Assembly (NCBI GenBank): GCA_029227035.1
Contig: JAQXZD010000034.1
Location: 1 to 35,514 of the forward strand
DNA: 35,514 nt
Reading direction: 5' to 3'
Source of the DNA: Lachnospiraceae bacterium
GTDB lineage: Bacteria > Bacillota > Clostridia > Lachnospirales > Lachnospiraceae
Part shown: positions 14,848 through 22,856 of the stretch, one piece after another
How positions within the stretch are numbered: the first letter of the stretch is position 1
How the letters are laid out: each line of letters begins with the position of its first letter
Made by a program: the position numbers and the translations under genes
The notes under the pieces: model-generated
Told to the model about the DNA's origin: nothing
The model's input: only the letters and a program-made list of their open reading frames with translations
Databases searched by the model: none

Positions 14848-16584
14848 ATGGGCAGAATGTTTGGGCGCGGAGCGAAGAAGCGCCTGGGAGAGATATTAGT
14901 TGAAGATGGAATCGTCACAGACGAGCAGGTGAGCACTGCCTTAGAGGAGCAGAAAAAACCGGGAAACGAAGGCATGAAGCTGGGCGATGTGCTGGTAGAT
15001 ATGGGATACGTCACGGACATGCAGATGGCCGCCGCGCTGAGCAGACAGCTTGGATATGAAAAGGTTAATCTGTCGCAGGAGCGTGTCAGTGACACGGTCA
15101 TTAAGCTGGCGAACGAGTCTATACTCAGAAAGTACAGCGTTATGCCCTTTGGCTACAGTGAGAGAAATGCCAATGTGCTCAAGATGGCAATGAGTGATCC
15201 TCTGGATATCCGTGCGGTGGATGACATGATGGTGATTACGGGATGCCATCTGGAGATTTATATTACGACGCAGAGGGATATTGCGGCGGCAATCGACCGG
15301 TATTACGGAAATGCGGAGGCCATGAAGATGGCACAGCAGTTCTCCAAGGAACGGGAAGAGAGAGTTCCGGTACAGAGAAACCTGACGGAGCAGGTCGGCG
15401 GAGACAGCGCCTTAAATGACGCGCCGATTGTCAAGCTGGTACAGCAGGTTGTGGAGCAGGCAGTACATAAGAGAGCCAGCGATATCCATATTGAACCGTT
15501 TGAGGAGAAGTTACGAATCCGTTTCCGAATCGACGGTGTGCTGGAAGAAGAGATGGTGCATGACATTGAACTGCATGCGGCAATGATTGCACGTATCAAG
15601 ATTGTCAGCGGCATGGATATTTCCGAGAAGCGTAAGCCACAGGACGGAAGAATGACAGCCATGGTAGACAGACAGGAATATGATATCCGTGTATCCATGC
15701 TCCCGACGGTATACGGCGAGAAAGTCGTTATGCGACTTACCTTGAAAAAAGGACTGACAAAGGATAAAAAGGAATTGGGCTTTACGGATGAGGCGTTGGC
15801 GAAGTTCGACAAGATTCTGAGCCATCCAAACGGCATTATCCTGGTAACGGGACCTACCGGAAGCGGTAAGTCCACCACACTGTATACGGCGCTTAGCGAA
15901 CTGAATACGGAGGGTGTGAATATCGTCACGGTCGAGGATCCGGTGGAGGCGAATATCAACGGCATCAATCAGGTGCAGGTCAACGAGAAAGCAGGACTTA
16001 CATTTGCCAGCGCACTCCGTTCCATATTAAGACAGGATCCGGATATCATCATGATCGGAGAGATTCGAGATCAGGAGACGGCGGAGATTGCGGTCAAGGC
16101 ATCCATCACCGGACACCTGGTGGTATCCACACTGCATACCAACAGCGCAGCCAATACCATTACCAGACTGGCAGACATGGGCGTGGAGACCTATCTTCTC
16201 GCGGATTCTGTGGTGGGTGTTATCGCACAGAGACTGGTGCGTTGCGTATGTCCGGACTGCAGCAGCGAGTATGAGGCGGACGAGCGGGAAAAAGAGATAC
16301 TGGGTATCAAAGACAGCGCCCGCAAGATTACCCTGAGGAAAGCCCATTACAGAGACTGCCTGACCTGTAACGGAACCGGATACCGGGGACGAAAAGGTGT
16401 CTACGAGATTATGGAAGTCACGCCGGAGCTCAGACAGGCAATCAGCAAGGGCATGACCGCGGATGAAATCGAAGAGATTGCACTGCGGGAAGGAATGAAG
16501 ACACTTCGCGGCACCATTATAGAAGAAGTGCTTGCAGGTAACACCACCATGGACGAACTCAAGCGTGTTACCTATGACGAATAA
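14848..16584 (+). CDS. pilB: Type IV pilus assembly ATPase PilB
   Basis: The 578-residue cytoplasmic hexameric ATPase drives pilin polymerisation. The N-terminal MshEN domain (about residues 5-150, starting with L-G-E-I-L-V-E-D-G-I-V and L-G-D-V-L-V-D-M-G-Y-V) is of the type that binds c-di-GMP in some relatives. The T2SSE ATPase domain has Walker A G-P-T-G-S-G-K-S at 335-342, the acidic box around V-T-V-E-D-P-V-E, Walker B-like I-I-M-I-G-E-I-R-D, and a histidine box S-T-L-H-T-N. A zinc-type cysteine set is present (C-V-C-P-D-C and C-L-T-C-N-G-T-G-Y), typical of GspE/PilB and absent from PilT. ATG 14848 follows AGGGGGAG. It is the first gene of the pilus operon; pilT follows after 54 nt. Confidence 0.97.
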   Translation: MGRMFGRGAKKRLGEILVEDGIVTDEQVSTALEEQKKPGNEGMKLGDVLVDMGYVTDMQMAAALSRQLGYEKVNLSQERVSDTVIKLANESILRKYSVMPFGYSERNANVLKMAMSDPLDIRAVDDMMVITGCHLEIYITTQRDIAAAIDRYYGNAEAMKMAQQFSKEREERVPVQRNLTEQVGGDSALNDAPIVKLVQQVVEQAVHKRASDIHIEPFEEKLRIRFRIDGVLEEEMVHDIELHAAMIARIKIVSGMDISEKRKPQDGRMTAMVDRQEYDIRVSMLPTVYGEKVVMRLTLKKGLTKDKKELGFTDEALAKFDKILSHPNGIILVTGPTGSGKSTTLYTALSELNTEGVNIVTVEDPVEANINGINQVQVNEKAGLTFASALRSILRQDPDIIMIGEIRDQETAEIAVKASITGHLVVSTLHTNSAANTITRLADMGVETYLLADSVVGVIAQRLVRCVCPDCSSEYEADEREKEILGIKDSARKITLRKAHYRDCLTCNGTGYRGRKGVYEIMEVTPELRQAISKGMTADEIEEIALREGMKTLRGTIIEEVLAGNTTMDELKRVTYDE

Positions 16585-16638
16585 CAGTAACTGTTCAGAA
16601 CAGATACGAATAAAAAACAAATGGATGGAGAAGGAAAA

Positions 16639-17700
16639 ATGGAGACAACAATTGAAAGCCTGATGAGGTATACCAAGGCAAATGGGGCATCCGACCTGCA
16701 TATTACGGTCGGAATCAAGCCGAAGTGCCGTATCAACGGAACACTTGAGGCGATGGAAGAATTTGACAAAATCACACCGGAGGTATCCGAGGAGCTGGTG
16801 CGTTCCATGCTCAATCCCACCAGAGAGGAAGAACTCATGGAAAAGGGAGAGGTGGACTTCGCATTCGCCATACCGGGAATCGGAAGATTCCGTGTCAATG
16901 CGTTTAAACAGCGTGGCTCCTATGCAGCGGTATTGAGAACCGTGTCGGAGGAGATTCCCTCCGCAAAAAGTCTTGGAATTCCGCTGTCCGTTGTGGAACT
17001 GACCAAGAAAAAGAGAGGACTTGTCCTTGTGACGGGACCTACCGGAAGCGGTAAGTCCACCACACTGGCATCTTTAATAGAGATTATCAACAGGGAACAG
17101 AGCACCCATATCATTACCCTGGAAGATCCGATTGAGTATCTGCATGCACATCAGAAAGCAATCGTCAACCAGAGGGAAATCGGAATCGATACCAAGTCCT
17201 ATGCGAATGCGCTCCGTGCGGCACTTCGTGAGGATCCGGACGTCATTCTGGTTGGAGAGATGCGAGACCTGGATACTATCTCCACCGCCATCACTGCGGC
17301 AGAGACCGGCCATCTGGTATTCTCGACCTTACATACCATCGGAGCGGTGCCGACCATCGACCGTATTATCGATGTGTTCCCGCCGCATCAGCAGGATCAG
17401 ATTCGTGTGCAGCTTGCATCCGTGTTGGAATGTGTCATATCCCAGCAGCTTATGAAGACGGCGGACGGCAAGGGACGAGTGGCAGCCTTTGAGGTCATGC
17501 ATTCCACACCGGCCATCCAGAACCTGATTCGTGAGGCAAAGTCCCATCAGATACCGTCCATCATCCAGACCAGCAAGAAGCTTGGAATGGTACTTATGGA
17601 TGATTTCTTAATGGATTTGTATATTAAGCACAAGATAGATGGGGATACTGCCATTGAATATGCGCAGGATTCAGAAGCAATGGCGGCAAAAATGTTTTAG
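16639..17700 (+). CDS. pilT: Type IV pilus retraction ATPase PilT
   Basis: The 353-residue ATPase disassembles pili and powers twitching. It has the typical PilT length, an N-terminal A-S-D-L-H-I-T-V-G strand, Walker A G-P-T-G-S-G-K-S at 133-140, T-L-E-D-P-I-E-Y, V-I-L-V-G-E-M-R-D, and S-T-L-H-T-I. Near the C-terminus it has R-E-A-K-S-H-Q-I-P-S-I-I-Q-T, which marks PilT rather than PilB. There is no cysteine zinc motif. I chose ATG 16639 over the in-frame ATG at 16621, because GGAGAAGG (16626-16633) lies between them at correct spacing for the later start. Having pilT inside the assembly operon predicts active retraction. Confidence 0.95.
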   Translation: METTIESLMRYTKANGASDLHITVGIKPKCRINGTLEAMEEFDKITPEVSEELVRSMLNPTREEELMEKGEVDFAFAIPGIGRFRVNAFKQRGSYAAVLRTVSEEIPSAKSLGIPLSVVELTKKKRGLVLVTGPTGSGKSTTLASLIEIINREQSTHIITLEDPIEYLHAHQKAIVNQREIGIDTKSYANALRAALREDPDVILVGEMRDLDTISTAITAAETGHLVFSTLHTIGAVPTIDRIIDVFPPHQQDQIRVQLASVLECVISQQLMKTADGKGRVAAFEVMHSTPAIQNLIREAKSHQIPSIIQTSKKLGMVLMDDFLMDLYIKHKIDGDTAIEYAQDSEAMAAKMF

Positions 17701-17715
17701 GAAAGGATATGAAAG

Positions 17716-18930
17716 ATGGCTAGTTTTAAGTACGAGCTGATTACAAAAGAAGGCAAACGGAAAAAAGGAACCATCGACGCGGCAGATGAGGAAGCGGCAA
17801 GAAAAGACTTAAAGAGAGACGGGGCAACCATCGTATCGCTCGCTTCCGCAAGCGTGTTGGAGAAGGATATAGAGATTCATATTGGAAAAATAGTAAAGCC
17901 CAGGGAGATGAGTGTCTTCTGCAGACAGTTCCAGAGTGTGTTGAAGGCGGGAGTTACCGTTATTGAGGCGCTGGATATGCTGGCAGAGCAGACGGAGAAC
18001 AAAGCCTTCCGGAAGGCAATTGCAGAGTCGAGGGATTCGGTTAAAAAGGGTGAAACCCTGGCGGAATCCATGGCGCAGCATCCGAAAGTATTCCCGGAGA
18101 TTATGATACATATGGTGGCAGCGGGTGAAGCATCCGGAGGACTGGATATCGCCTTTGACCGTCTGGCATCTTACTTCGAGAAAAGCTCCAAGATATCGGG
18201 ACTGATTGTCAAGTCCATGATTTATCCGATTGTATTGATTTGTGTTATTGTGGTGATTGTCATTATCATGATGGTGAAGATTGTACCAACCTTTACAGCT
18301 AGTTTTGATCAGGTCGGAGGCGCAGAGCTTCCGGGTATCACAAAAGCGGTGATTGCGGTTAGTGATATGTTTTCACATAACTGGTATATTATGCTGGCGG
18401 TGATTTTTTTAGCAGTCTTTTTCATCAAAGGCTTCAAGAGTACGGAGCGTGGTGCCATCCTCTTCGGAAAGCTGGGACTCAGCTTGCCGCTGGTGGGGAA
18501 TCTCACCATCAAGAACGCATCGGCACAGTTTGCGCGAACCTTAAGTACGCTGATGGCATCCGGTATCTCCGTGGTGGAGGGTATTGGGATTGTCGAGAAG
18601 ATTATCAAAAATCAGATTGTAAAGCAGGTCTTAAAGCGGGCAAAAAAGCAGGTCACGGAAGGTGTGGCGCTTTCGATTCCGTTGGAGGAGAGCGGAGTCT
18701 TTCCACCGATGGTGTACCATATGATCAGAATCGGTGAGGACACCGGTAATATGGAAGAGATGCTGGAAAAGATCGCGGATTATTACGATGAGGAAGTGGA
18801 GATGGCAACAGAGTCCCTTCTGGCAGCGATGGAACCGCTGATCATTATTTTGATGGCAGTGATTGTAGTACCGATAGTCCTTGCCATTATGCTTCCGATG
18901 TACTCACTTTACGATGCTATCGGAGCCTAA
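17716..18930 (+). CDS. pilC: Type IV pilus inner-membrane platform protein PilC
   Basis: The 404-residue membrane protein has the two T2SSF domains of GspF/PilC. The first (about 70-195) holds F-C-R-Q-F-Q-S-V-L-K-A-G-V and the second (about 270-395) holds F-A-R-T-L-S-T-L-M-A-S-G-I, each followed by G-E-A-S-G or G-E-D-T-G turns. Membrane helices lie at about 170-195, 217-240 and 375-400. It links the ATPases to the growing pilus. ATG 17716 follows GAAAGGAT and lies 15 nt after pilT. All parts look intact. A hairpin follows before pilA. Confidence 0.95.
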   Translation: MASFKYELITKEGKRKKGTIDAADEEAARKDLKRDGATIVSLASASVLEKDIEIHIGKIVKPREMSVFCRQFQSVLKAGVTVIEALDMLAEQTENKAFRKAIAESRDSVKKGETLAESMAQHPKVFPEIMIHMVAAGEASGGLDIAFDRLASYFEKSSKISGLIVKSMIYPIVLICVIVVIVIIMMVKIVPTFTASFDQVGGAELPGITKAVIAVSDMFSHNWYIMLAVIFLAVFFIKGFKSTERGAILFGKLGLSLPLVGNLTIKNASAQFARTLSTLMASGISVVEGIGIVEKIIKNQIVKQVLKRAKKQVTEGVALSIPLEESGVFPPMVYHMIRIGEDTGNMEEMLEKIADYYDEEVEMATESLLAAMEPLIIILMAVIVVPIVLAIMLPMYSLYDAIGA

Positions 18931-18941
18931 TCAGGTTGTCG

Positions 18942-18961
18942 GCAGTCTGCCATGAGACTGC
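18942..18961 (+). promoter_or_regulatory. Hairpin between pilC and pilA
   Basis: GCAGTCT (18942-18948) and AGACTGC (18955-18961) form a perfect 7-bp stem with a 6-nt loop. No T tract follows, so it is not a standard terminator. It could stabilise the 5' end of a processed pilA message or pause transcription. The stretch up to the pilA start is AT-rich, but I see no convincing -35/-10 pair there. Confidence 0.45.
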
Positions 18962-19019
18962 TTGATATACATAGTAACTTATATTTATTTAATGTGAAAA
19001 AAGAAAGGGGTAAACAGAA

Positions 19020-19508
19020 ATGAAAAAGTTACAGAACAAATTACAGGAAAAGTTACAGAACAGAAAGCAGAACAACAAAGGTTTTTCTCTCGTGGAGCTG
19101 ATTATCGTTATTGCGATTATGGCAATCCTTGTGGGAATCGTAGGTACACAGGTAATTCCTTATATCAATAAGTCTAGGGAATCTAAGGATCAGCAGATTA
19201 TTAGTAGTTATTGTACTGCAGCAGTATCGGCTTATTCTAGCAATGCAGGTTCACTTAATAAGCCAGCAGATCCGCTGACTCTTGAGGTATATGCAGGTAC
19301 CGTTACAGGTGATGCAGCTGATGGTGCGAAAGTAATAAGCGATATTAAGAATTATACATATTCAGCGCTTCCAACAGCTAAGTTCTCATCTCCGGAAGGT
19401 AAAAAAATTACAGAAATTGAGATTAAAATTAATCCAACTGCACATACAGTTGAGGCTAAAGGAGTAGGTGCAACAGGTGATTTCGCAACTGTTAAGGGTG
19501 ATTTATAA
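19020..19508 (+). CDS. pilA: Major type IV pilin PilA
   Basis: The 162-residue prepilin has a 21-residue leader ending in glycine and the cleavage/methylation motif G-F-S-L-V-E-L, with Glu at +5. A hydrophobic helix follows (V-E-L-I-I-V-I-A-I-M-A-I-L-V-G), then a globular part rich in Ala, Thr, Gly and Lys. The leader is longer than the usual 6-10 residues and repetitive (K-L-Q-N, K-L-Q-E, K-L-Q-N). The mature part has one cysteine, so no disulfide-bonded loop. I call it the major pilin because it is short, has a strong GAAAGGGG ribosome site, and uses codons unlike its neighbours (more AT-ending), as in highly expressed genes; this is inference. It sits between pilC and the peptidase gene. 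Confidence 0.92.
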   Translation: MKKLQNKLQEKLQNRKQNNKGFSLVELIIVIAIMAILVGIVGTQVIPYINKSRESKDQQIISSYCTAAVSAYSSNAGSLNKPADPLTLEVYAGTVTGDAADGAKVISDIKNYTYSALPTAKFSSPEGKKITEIEIKINPTAHTVEAKGVGATGDFATVKGDL

Positions 19509-19549
19509 TTCATCGGTTCTAAGAGACTAAACAGAGGAGACAGACAACC

Positions 19550-20308
19550 ATGCCAGTACATATCACAATCATGCTCTACAGTATCATATTTCTCTTTGGA
19601 ATCGTCATCGGCAGCTTTTTAAATGTCTGCATTTACCGGATTCCAAAGAAGGAGAGTCTGATTCCAGGTTCTCACTGTATGGACTGTGGGCATAAGCTGT
19701 ACTGGTATGACCTGTTTCCGGTATTTTCTTATCTCTTACTAAAGGGTAGATGCCGGTACTGTGGCAGCAGAATTGCAAAGCAGTACCCACTGGTAGAACT
19801 TTTAAATGGGGTGTTCTATATGGTCGTTTTCATGGCAAATGGCTATAACCTTGGGAGCATTTTCTACTGCCTGATGACATCTGCCTTGTTAGTATTATCT
19901 GTGATTGATGAACGCACGTATGAGATTCCGCTCGGAGTGAATCTGTTCCTTCTGGTCATCGGAATCTTGTTTAGTGTATGGGACAGAACGAATCTTGTCA
20001 GTCATCTGATTGGATTTGTCTGTGTAAGTATTCCTCTGTATCTGCTTTTTCTGGTAACCGGAGGCAGGGCAATCGGAGGCGGAGATATCAAGCTGATGGC
20101 AGTCTGCGGACTGATTCTCGGCTGGAAAAATATTGTGCTGGCGTTTTTTATCGCCTGCATCTTAGGTTCTGTAATTCATGTGATTCGCATGAAGGTATCC
20201 CACGCAGAGCATATGCTGGCAATGGGACCTTATCTGGCGATGGGAGTCTGGATTACGGCACTGTTTGGTAATGCAATGATTGACTGGTATATGTCACTTT
20301 TGTTATAG
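19550..20308 (+). CDS. pilD: Prepilin peptidase PilD
   Basis: The 252-residue membrane aspartic protease (A24 family) cuts prepilin leaders after glycine and usually methylates the new N-terminus. It starts with the G-S-F-L-N-V-C-I-Y-R-I-P signature. The zinc-type pairs C-M-D-C-G and C-R-Y-C-G are present, so the methylase domain looks complete. The two catalytic aspartates are in V-I-D-E-R-T-Y-E-I-P and G-G-G-D-I-K-L-M. About seven hydrophobic spans are visible. ATG 19550 follows AGAGGAGA. It is the only prepilin peptidase in the window and should process all five prepilins here. Confidence 0.96.
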   Translation: MPVHITIMLYSIIFLFGIVIGSFLNVCIYRIPKKESLIPGSHCMDCGHKLYWYDLFPVFSYLLLKGRCRYCGSRIAKQYPLVELLNGVFYMVVFMANGYNLGSIFYCLMTSALLVLSVIDERTYEIPLGVNLFLLVIGILFSVWDRTNLVSHLIGFVCVSIPLYLLFLVTGGRAIGGGDIKLMAVCGLILGWKNIVLAFFIACILGSVIHVIRMKVSHAEHMLAMGPYLAMGVWITALFGNAMIDWYMSLLL

Positions 20309-20314
20309 AGGTGT

Positions 20315-20369
20315 TTGTTCTTTGATGTGAGGATTTTGGAACAATCAGCTTCTTCACATCAGAGAACAA
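20315..20369 (+). promoter_or_regulatory. Long hairpin between pilD and pilMN
   Basis: Bases 20315-20330 pair with 20354-20369 through 16 bp with one G-U pair, around a 23-nt loop. There is no T tract after it, so it does not look like a terminator. Its place just before the pilMN ribosome site suggests an RNA-processing or stability element. Confidence 0.6.
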
Positions 20370-20396
20370 CAGGAGAATGAGTAAAGGAGAAGTAAT

Positions 20397-22058
20397 ATGG
20401 CAACAAAAAAAGTCTTAAGTATTGAAGCAGGGGGAGTATGGAGCAAGGTCTGTCTTGTGGAAGCGAAGAGAGATATGCCTTTTGTTTATCAGGCATTTTA
20501 TTTCCAGACACCGGAGCATGCGGTGGAGGATGGGTATATCCGTGATAAGGATGCTTTTGCATCAGAGCTTCGGGCAGAGCTGGGACAGCGTGGAATTGAG
20601 GAACGGAATGTCATTATTACCGTCAATTCTTCCCGCGTGGTAACCAGAGAGGTGGAGATTCCACTGGTAAAGGATAAGGAGATTGACGGCGTGATCCAGT
20701 CTCAGCTTAAGGATTATTTCCCGATGGATGTCTCCAGTTTTACCATCAGCCACAAGAAAGTGGGCGTTGTGGAGACACCGGAAGGCAAGCGCATGAAGCT
20801 GACACTGGTTGCCATTCCGGATAACCTGTTGCAGAATTATGTGAATTTTGCGGAAGAGAACGGCTTTGAGATTGAAAGCTTTGAGTATATCGGTAACAGT
20901 GCGGTTTCTTATCTGGTAAAGCATACGGCCGAGATGGCAATGATGGTACAGATGGAGGAACAGGCAACCATCATCAGTATCATTGCGGATAAGCAGCTTT
21001 TGTTCCAGCGTATCGCTCCTTACGGTTACGGCAATGCGATTTCCACGGTTCAGGAGCACCGCCTGAGCGGACTGGAGAATGATGCGGATATCTTCAATTA
21101 CCTGATTGAGCACAACGTCATGAGGGAAGAGCCGGAGTCTGAGGAACTGAAGGATACCTATGCGGATGTGGCAGAGTCTCTGGATTATCATGTGCGCATG
21201 GTAGAGACGGCTTTGGAATATTTTAAGAATGAGATGCGTTATGATTTTTCCGGTAAGATGTATCTGCTGGGAGACGGTGCCAGAATTGCGGGAATCCGGG
21301 ATCTTTTCTTCAAGGAAATTCCGATTCCTCTGGGAGATTTTTCTTACTCCACAATGATGAAGATTATGCCGTCGGCAAAGGCAGATATTGAGCGTTGGGG
21401 AGAGAGCGGTCTGCTTTCCGTTATCGGCTCTCCGATTGACAGTTTTGGAATTATGCCGAAGCAGTCCCATCTGGAAGAGGATAAGCAGGCGAAACTCAAG
21501 AATTCTTATGTGGTTCTGGTGGCTGCCGCAGCCATCAGTGTTGTGGTGATTGCAGCGGGAACGGTTCGCTGGGCACTGGCAAACAGTGAGCACAAGCGGC
21601 TGACGCAGCAGATTAACGAGATGAGTTATATTGAGGATGTCTATCAGGAGAATACGACGGCGAAGGCAGAGGCAACGCCGTATGTTCTTTTCGATTGCGC
21701 AACCCGTACCCCGAATGAAAAGTTCGGAGATCTGATTGCAGATCTGGAGGCACAGCTTCCGACGGATATTGTTGTGAGCAGTATTACCATTGACCAGAGT
21801 GTCCTTACCATCAATATGTCTTCTTCCACGAAGATGTCCGTGGCACAGATGCTTATGAATTTTGACGGCATTACCTATCTCTCCGGTGTCAGTGTTCCGT
21901 CCATTGTTGAGGAAGAGTCGGAGACAGGAGCCGTGAGATGGAATTATTCGGTTACGGCAAATTATGCACAGTCAATCACATATTCGGATGTGGAGATGCT
22001 TTTGGGAGTCCTTGGAACGGACGGTAGTACCGCCGCAGACACCGGGGCAGCACAGTAG
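20397..22058 (+). CDS. pilMN: PilM-PilN fusion, pilus alignment protein
   Basis: The 553-residue protein joins two proteins that are separate in Gram-negative bacteria. Residues 1-360 form an actin-like PilM domain (L-S-I-E-A-G-G-V-W-S-K start, V-N-S-S-R-V-V-T-R-E-V-E-I-P, I-Q-S-Q-L-K-D-Y-F-P, and G-D-G-A-R-I-A-G-I). A single membrane helix lies at about 370-393. A PilN-like part follows, with a short coiled stretch and a ferredoxin-like end domain (L-P-T-D-I-V-V-S-S-I-T-I). Clostridioides difficile has the same kind of fusion, called pilMN. The usual Asp of the first phosphate loop (D-I-G-S) reads Glu (E-A-G-G), so ATP binding may differ. It connects the cytoplasmic motor to PilO. ATG 20397 follows AAAGGAGAAG. 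Confidence 0.9.
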   Translation: MATKKVLSIEAGGVWSKVCLVEAKRDMPFVYQAFYFQTPEHAVEDGYIRDKDAFASELRAELGQRGIEERNVIITVNSSRVVTREVEIPLVKDKEIDGVIQSQLKDYFPMDVSSFTISHKKVGVVETPEGKRMKLTLVAIPDNLLQNYVNFAEENGFEIESFEYIGNSAVSYLVKHTAEMAMMVQMEEQATIISIIADKQLLFQRIAPYGYGNAISTVQEHRLSGLENDADIFNYLIEHNVMREEPESEELKDTYADVAESLDYHVRMVETALEYFKNEMRYDFSGKMYLLGDGARIAGIRDLFFKEIPIPLGDFSYSTMMKIMPSAKADIERWGESGLLSVIGSPIDSFGIMPKQSHLEEDKQAKLKNSYVVLVAAAAISVVVIAAGTVRWALANSEHKRLTQQINEMSYIEDVYQENTTAKAEATPYVLFDCATRTPNEKFGDLIADLEAQLPTDIVVSSITIDQSVLTINMSSSTKMSVAQMLMNFDGITYLSGVSVPSIVEEESETGAVRWNYSVTANYAQSITYSDVEMLLGVLGTDGSTAADTGAAQ

Positions 22059-22083
22059 GAGATAGGTTGGGAGGATAAAGACT

Positions 22084-22845
22084 ATGAAAAAATTCAAGAT
22101 TTCAGATTCAGAGATGCGTCTTCTGGTTCTACTGCTGTCTTTGATTATCGTGGCAGCGGCGTATTTTCTGGCATTTAAAAATATTTCAGCCGCCGCAGAT
22201 AAGCTGGATGAGCAGAACACAAAGGATGCACAGAAGGTGACGCAGCTTCAGCAGATGATTGCGAACGAGGCAACGGTTAAGGAACAGACGGAGATGTTCA
22301 AGCAGGCAGTGCAGGATGTAATTGCAAAGTATCCGTCCGATGTGCCGGAAGAGAAGGCAATTGCTATTATGCAGGATATGGAAGACCAGACAGAGGTACA
22401 TATCAAGTCCATGAATTTTGTGCTGGGAAATGTGGTGCCGGTCAGCCAGGCGGTTGCAGACACAACAGATACCGCAGCAACAGATACAGCAGATACCGCA
22501 TCAGACGGTGCGGCTGCGGCAGATGCTGCAACGGATACAACTGATACAACTGATGCCACGACAGCGCCGGCATCATCCATTATGGGGTATTACGATCAGG
22601 TAACAGTGACTTATGAGTGTGGTTATGACAGCCTGAAGGCATTGGCAGATTATGTGATTGCGGCATCTGACCGTATGACCATGCCGTCCATGACTTCCAG
22701 CTTTGACAGCGAGACAGGATTGTTAAGCGGACAGATGACCTTCAATTTATATTATCTGAAGGATACAGGAAGAGAGTATCAGCCACCGGTTATTCACGGC
22801 ATTGATAATGGCGTATCGAATATTTTCCGGGCAAAGAACGATTAG
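22084..22845 (+). CDS. pilO: PilO-like pilus alignment protein
   Basis: The 253-residue bitopic membrane protein has one helix at about residues 12-32, then a coiled coil (about 33-80) and an extracytoplasmic domain ending in a ferredoxin-like fold (V-T-Y-E-C-G-Y-D-S-L-K-A-L-A-D-Y). That is the PilO pattern, and the position after pilMN agrees. A low-complexity insert of Thr, Asp and Ala (about residues 125-162, many T-D-T and T-A-D units) splits the folded part and is absent from typical PilO. It may be a flexible linker able to vary in length. ATG 22084 follows a GGGAGGA site. The PilN part of pilMN and this protein should form the heterodimer that lines the pilus machine. Confidence 0.85.
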   Translation: MKKFKISDSEMRLLVLLLSLIIVAAAYFLAFKNISAAADKLDEQNTKDAQKVTQLQQMIANEATVKEQTEMFKQAVQDVIAKYPSDVPEEKAIAIMQDMEDQTEVHIKSMNFVLGNVVPVSQAVADTTDTAATDTADTASDGAAAADAATDTTDTTDATTAPASSIMGYYDQVTVTYECGYDSLKALADYVIAASDRMTMPSMTSSFDSETGLLSGQMTFNLYYLKDTGREYQPPVIHGIDNGVSNIFRAKND

Positions 22846-22856
22846 GAGGAGGCACT

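Noticed and set aside
15303-15968. Minus-strand ORF of 221 codons inside pilB
   Set aside because: Serine/phenylalanine-rich shadow of the pilB ATPase domain, with no ribosome site.
20562-21593. Minus-strand ORF of 343 codons inside pilMN
   Set aside because: Composition (His, Arg, Leu, Ile rich) is typical of antisense shadows, and the plus-strand product is a clear PilM domain.
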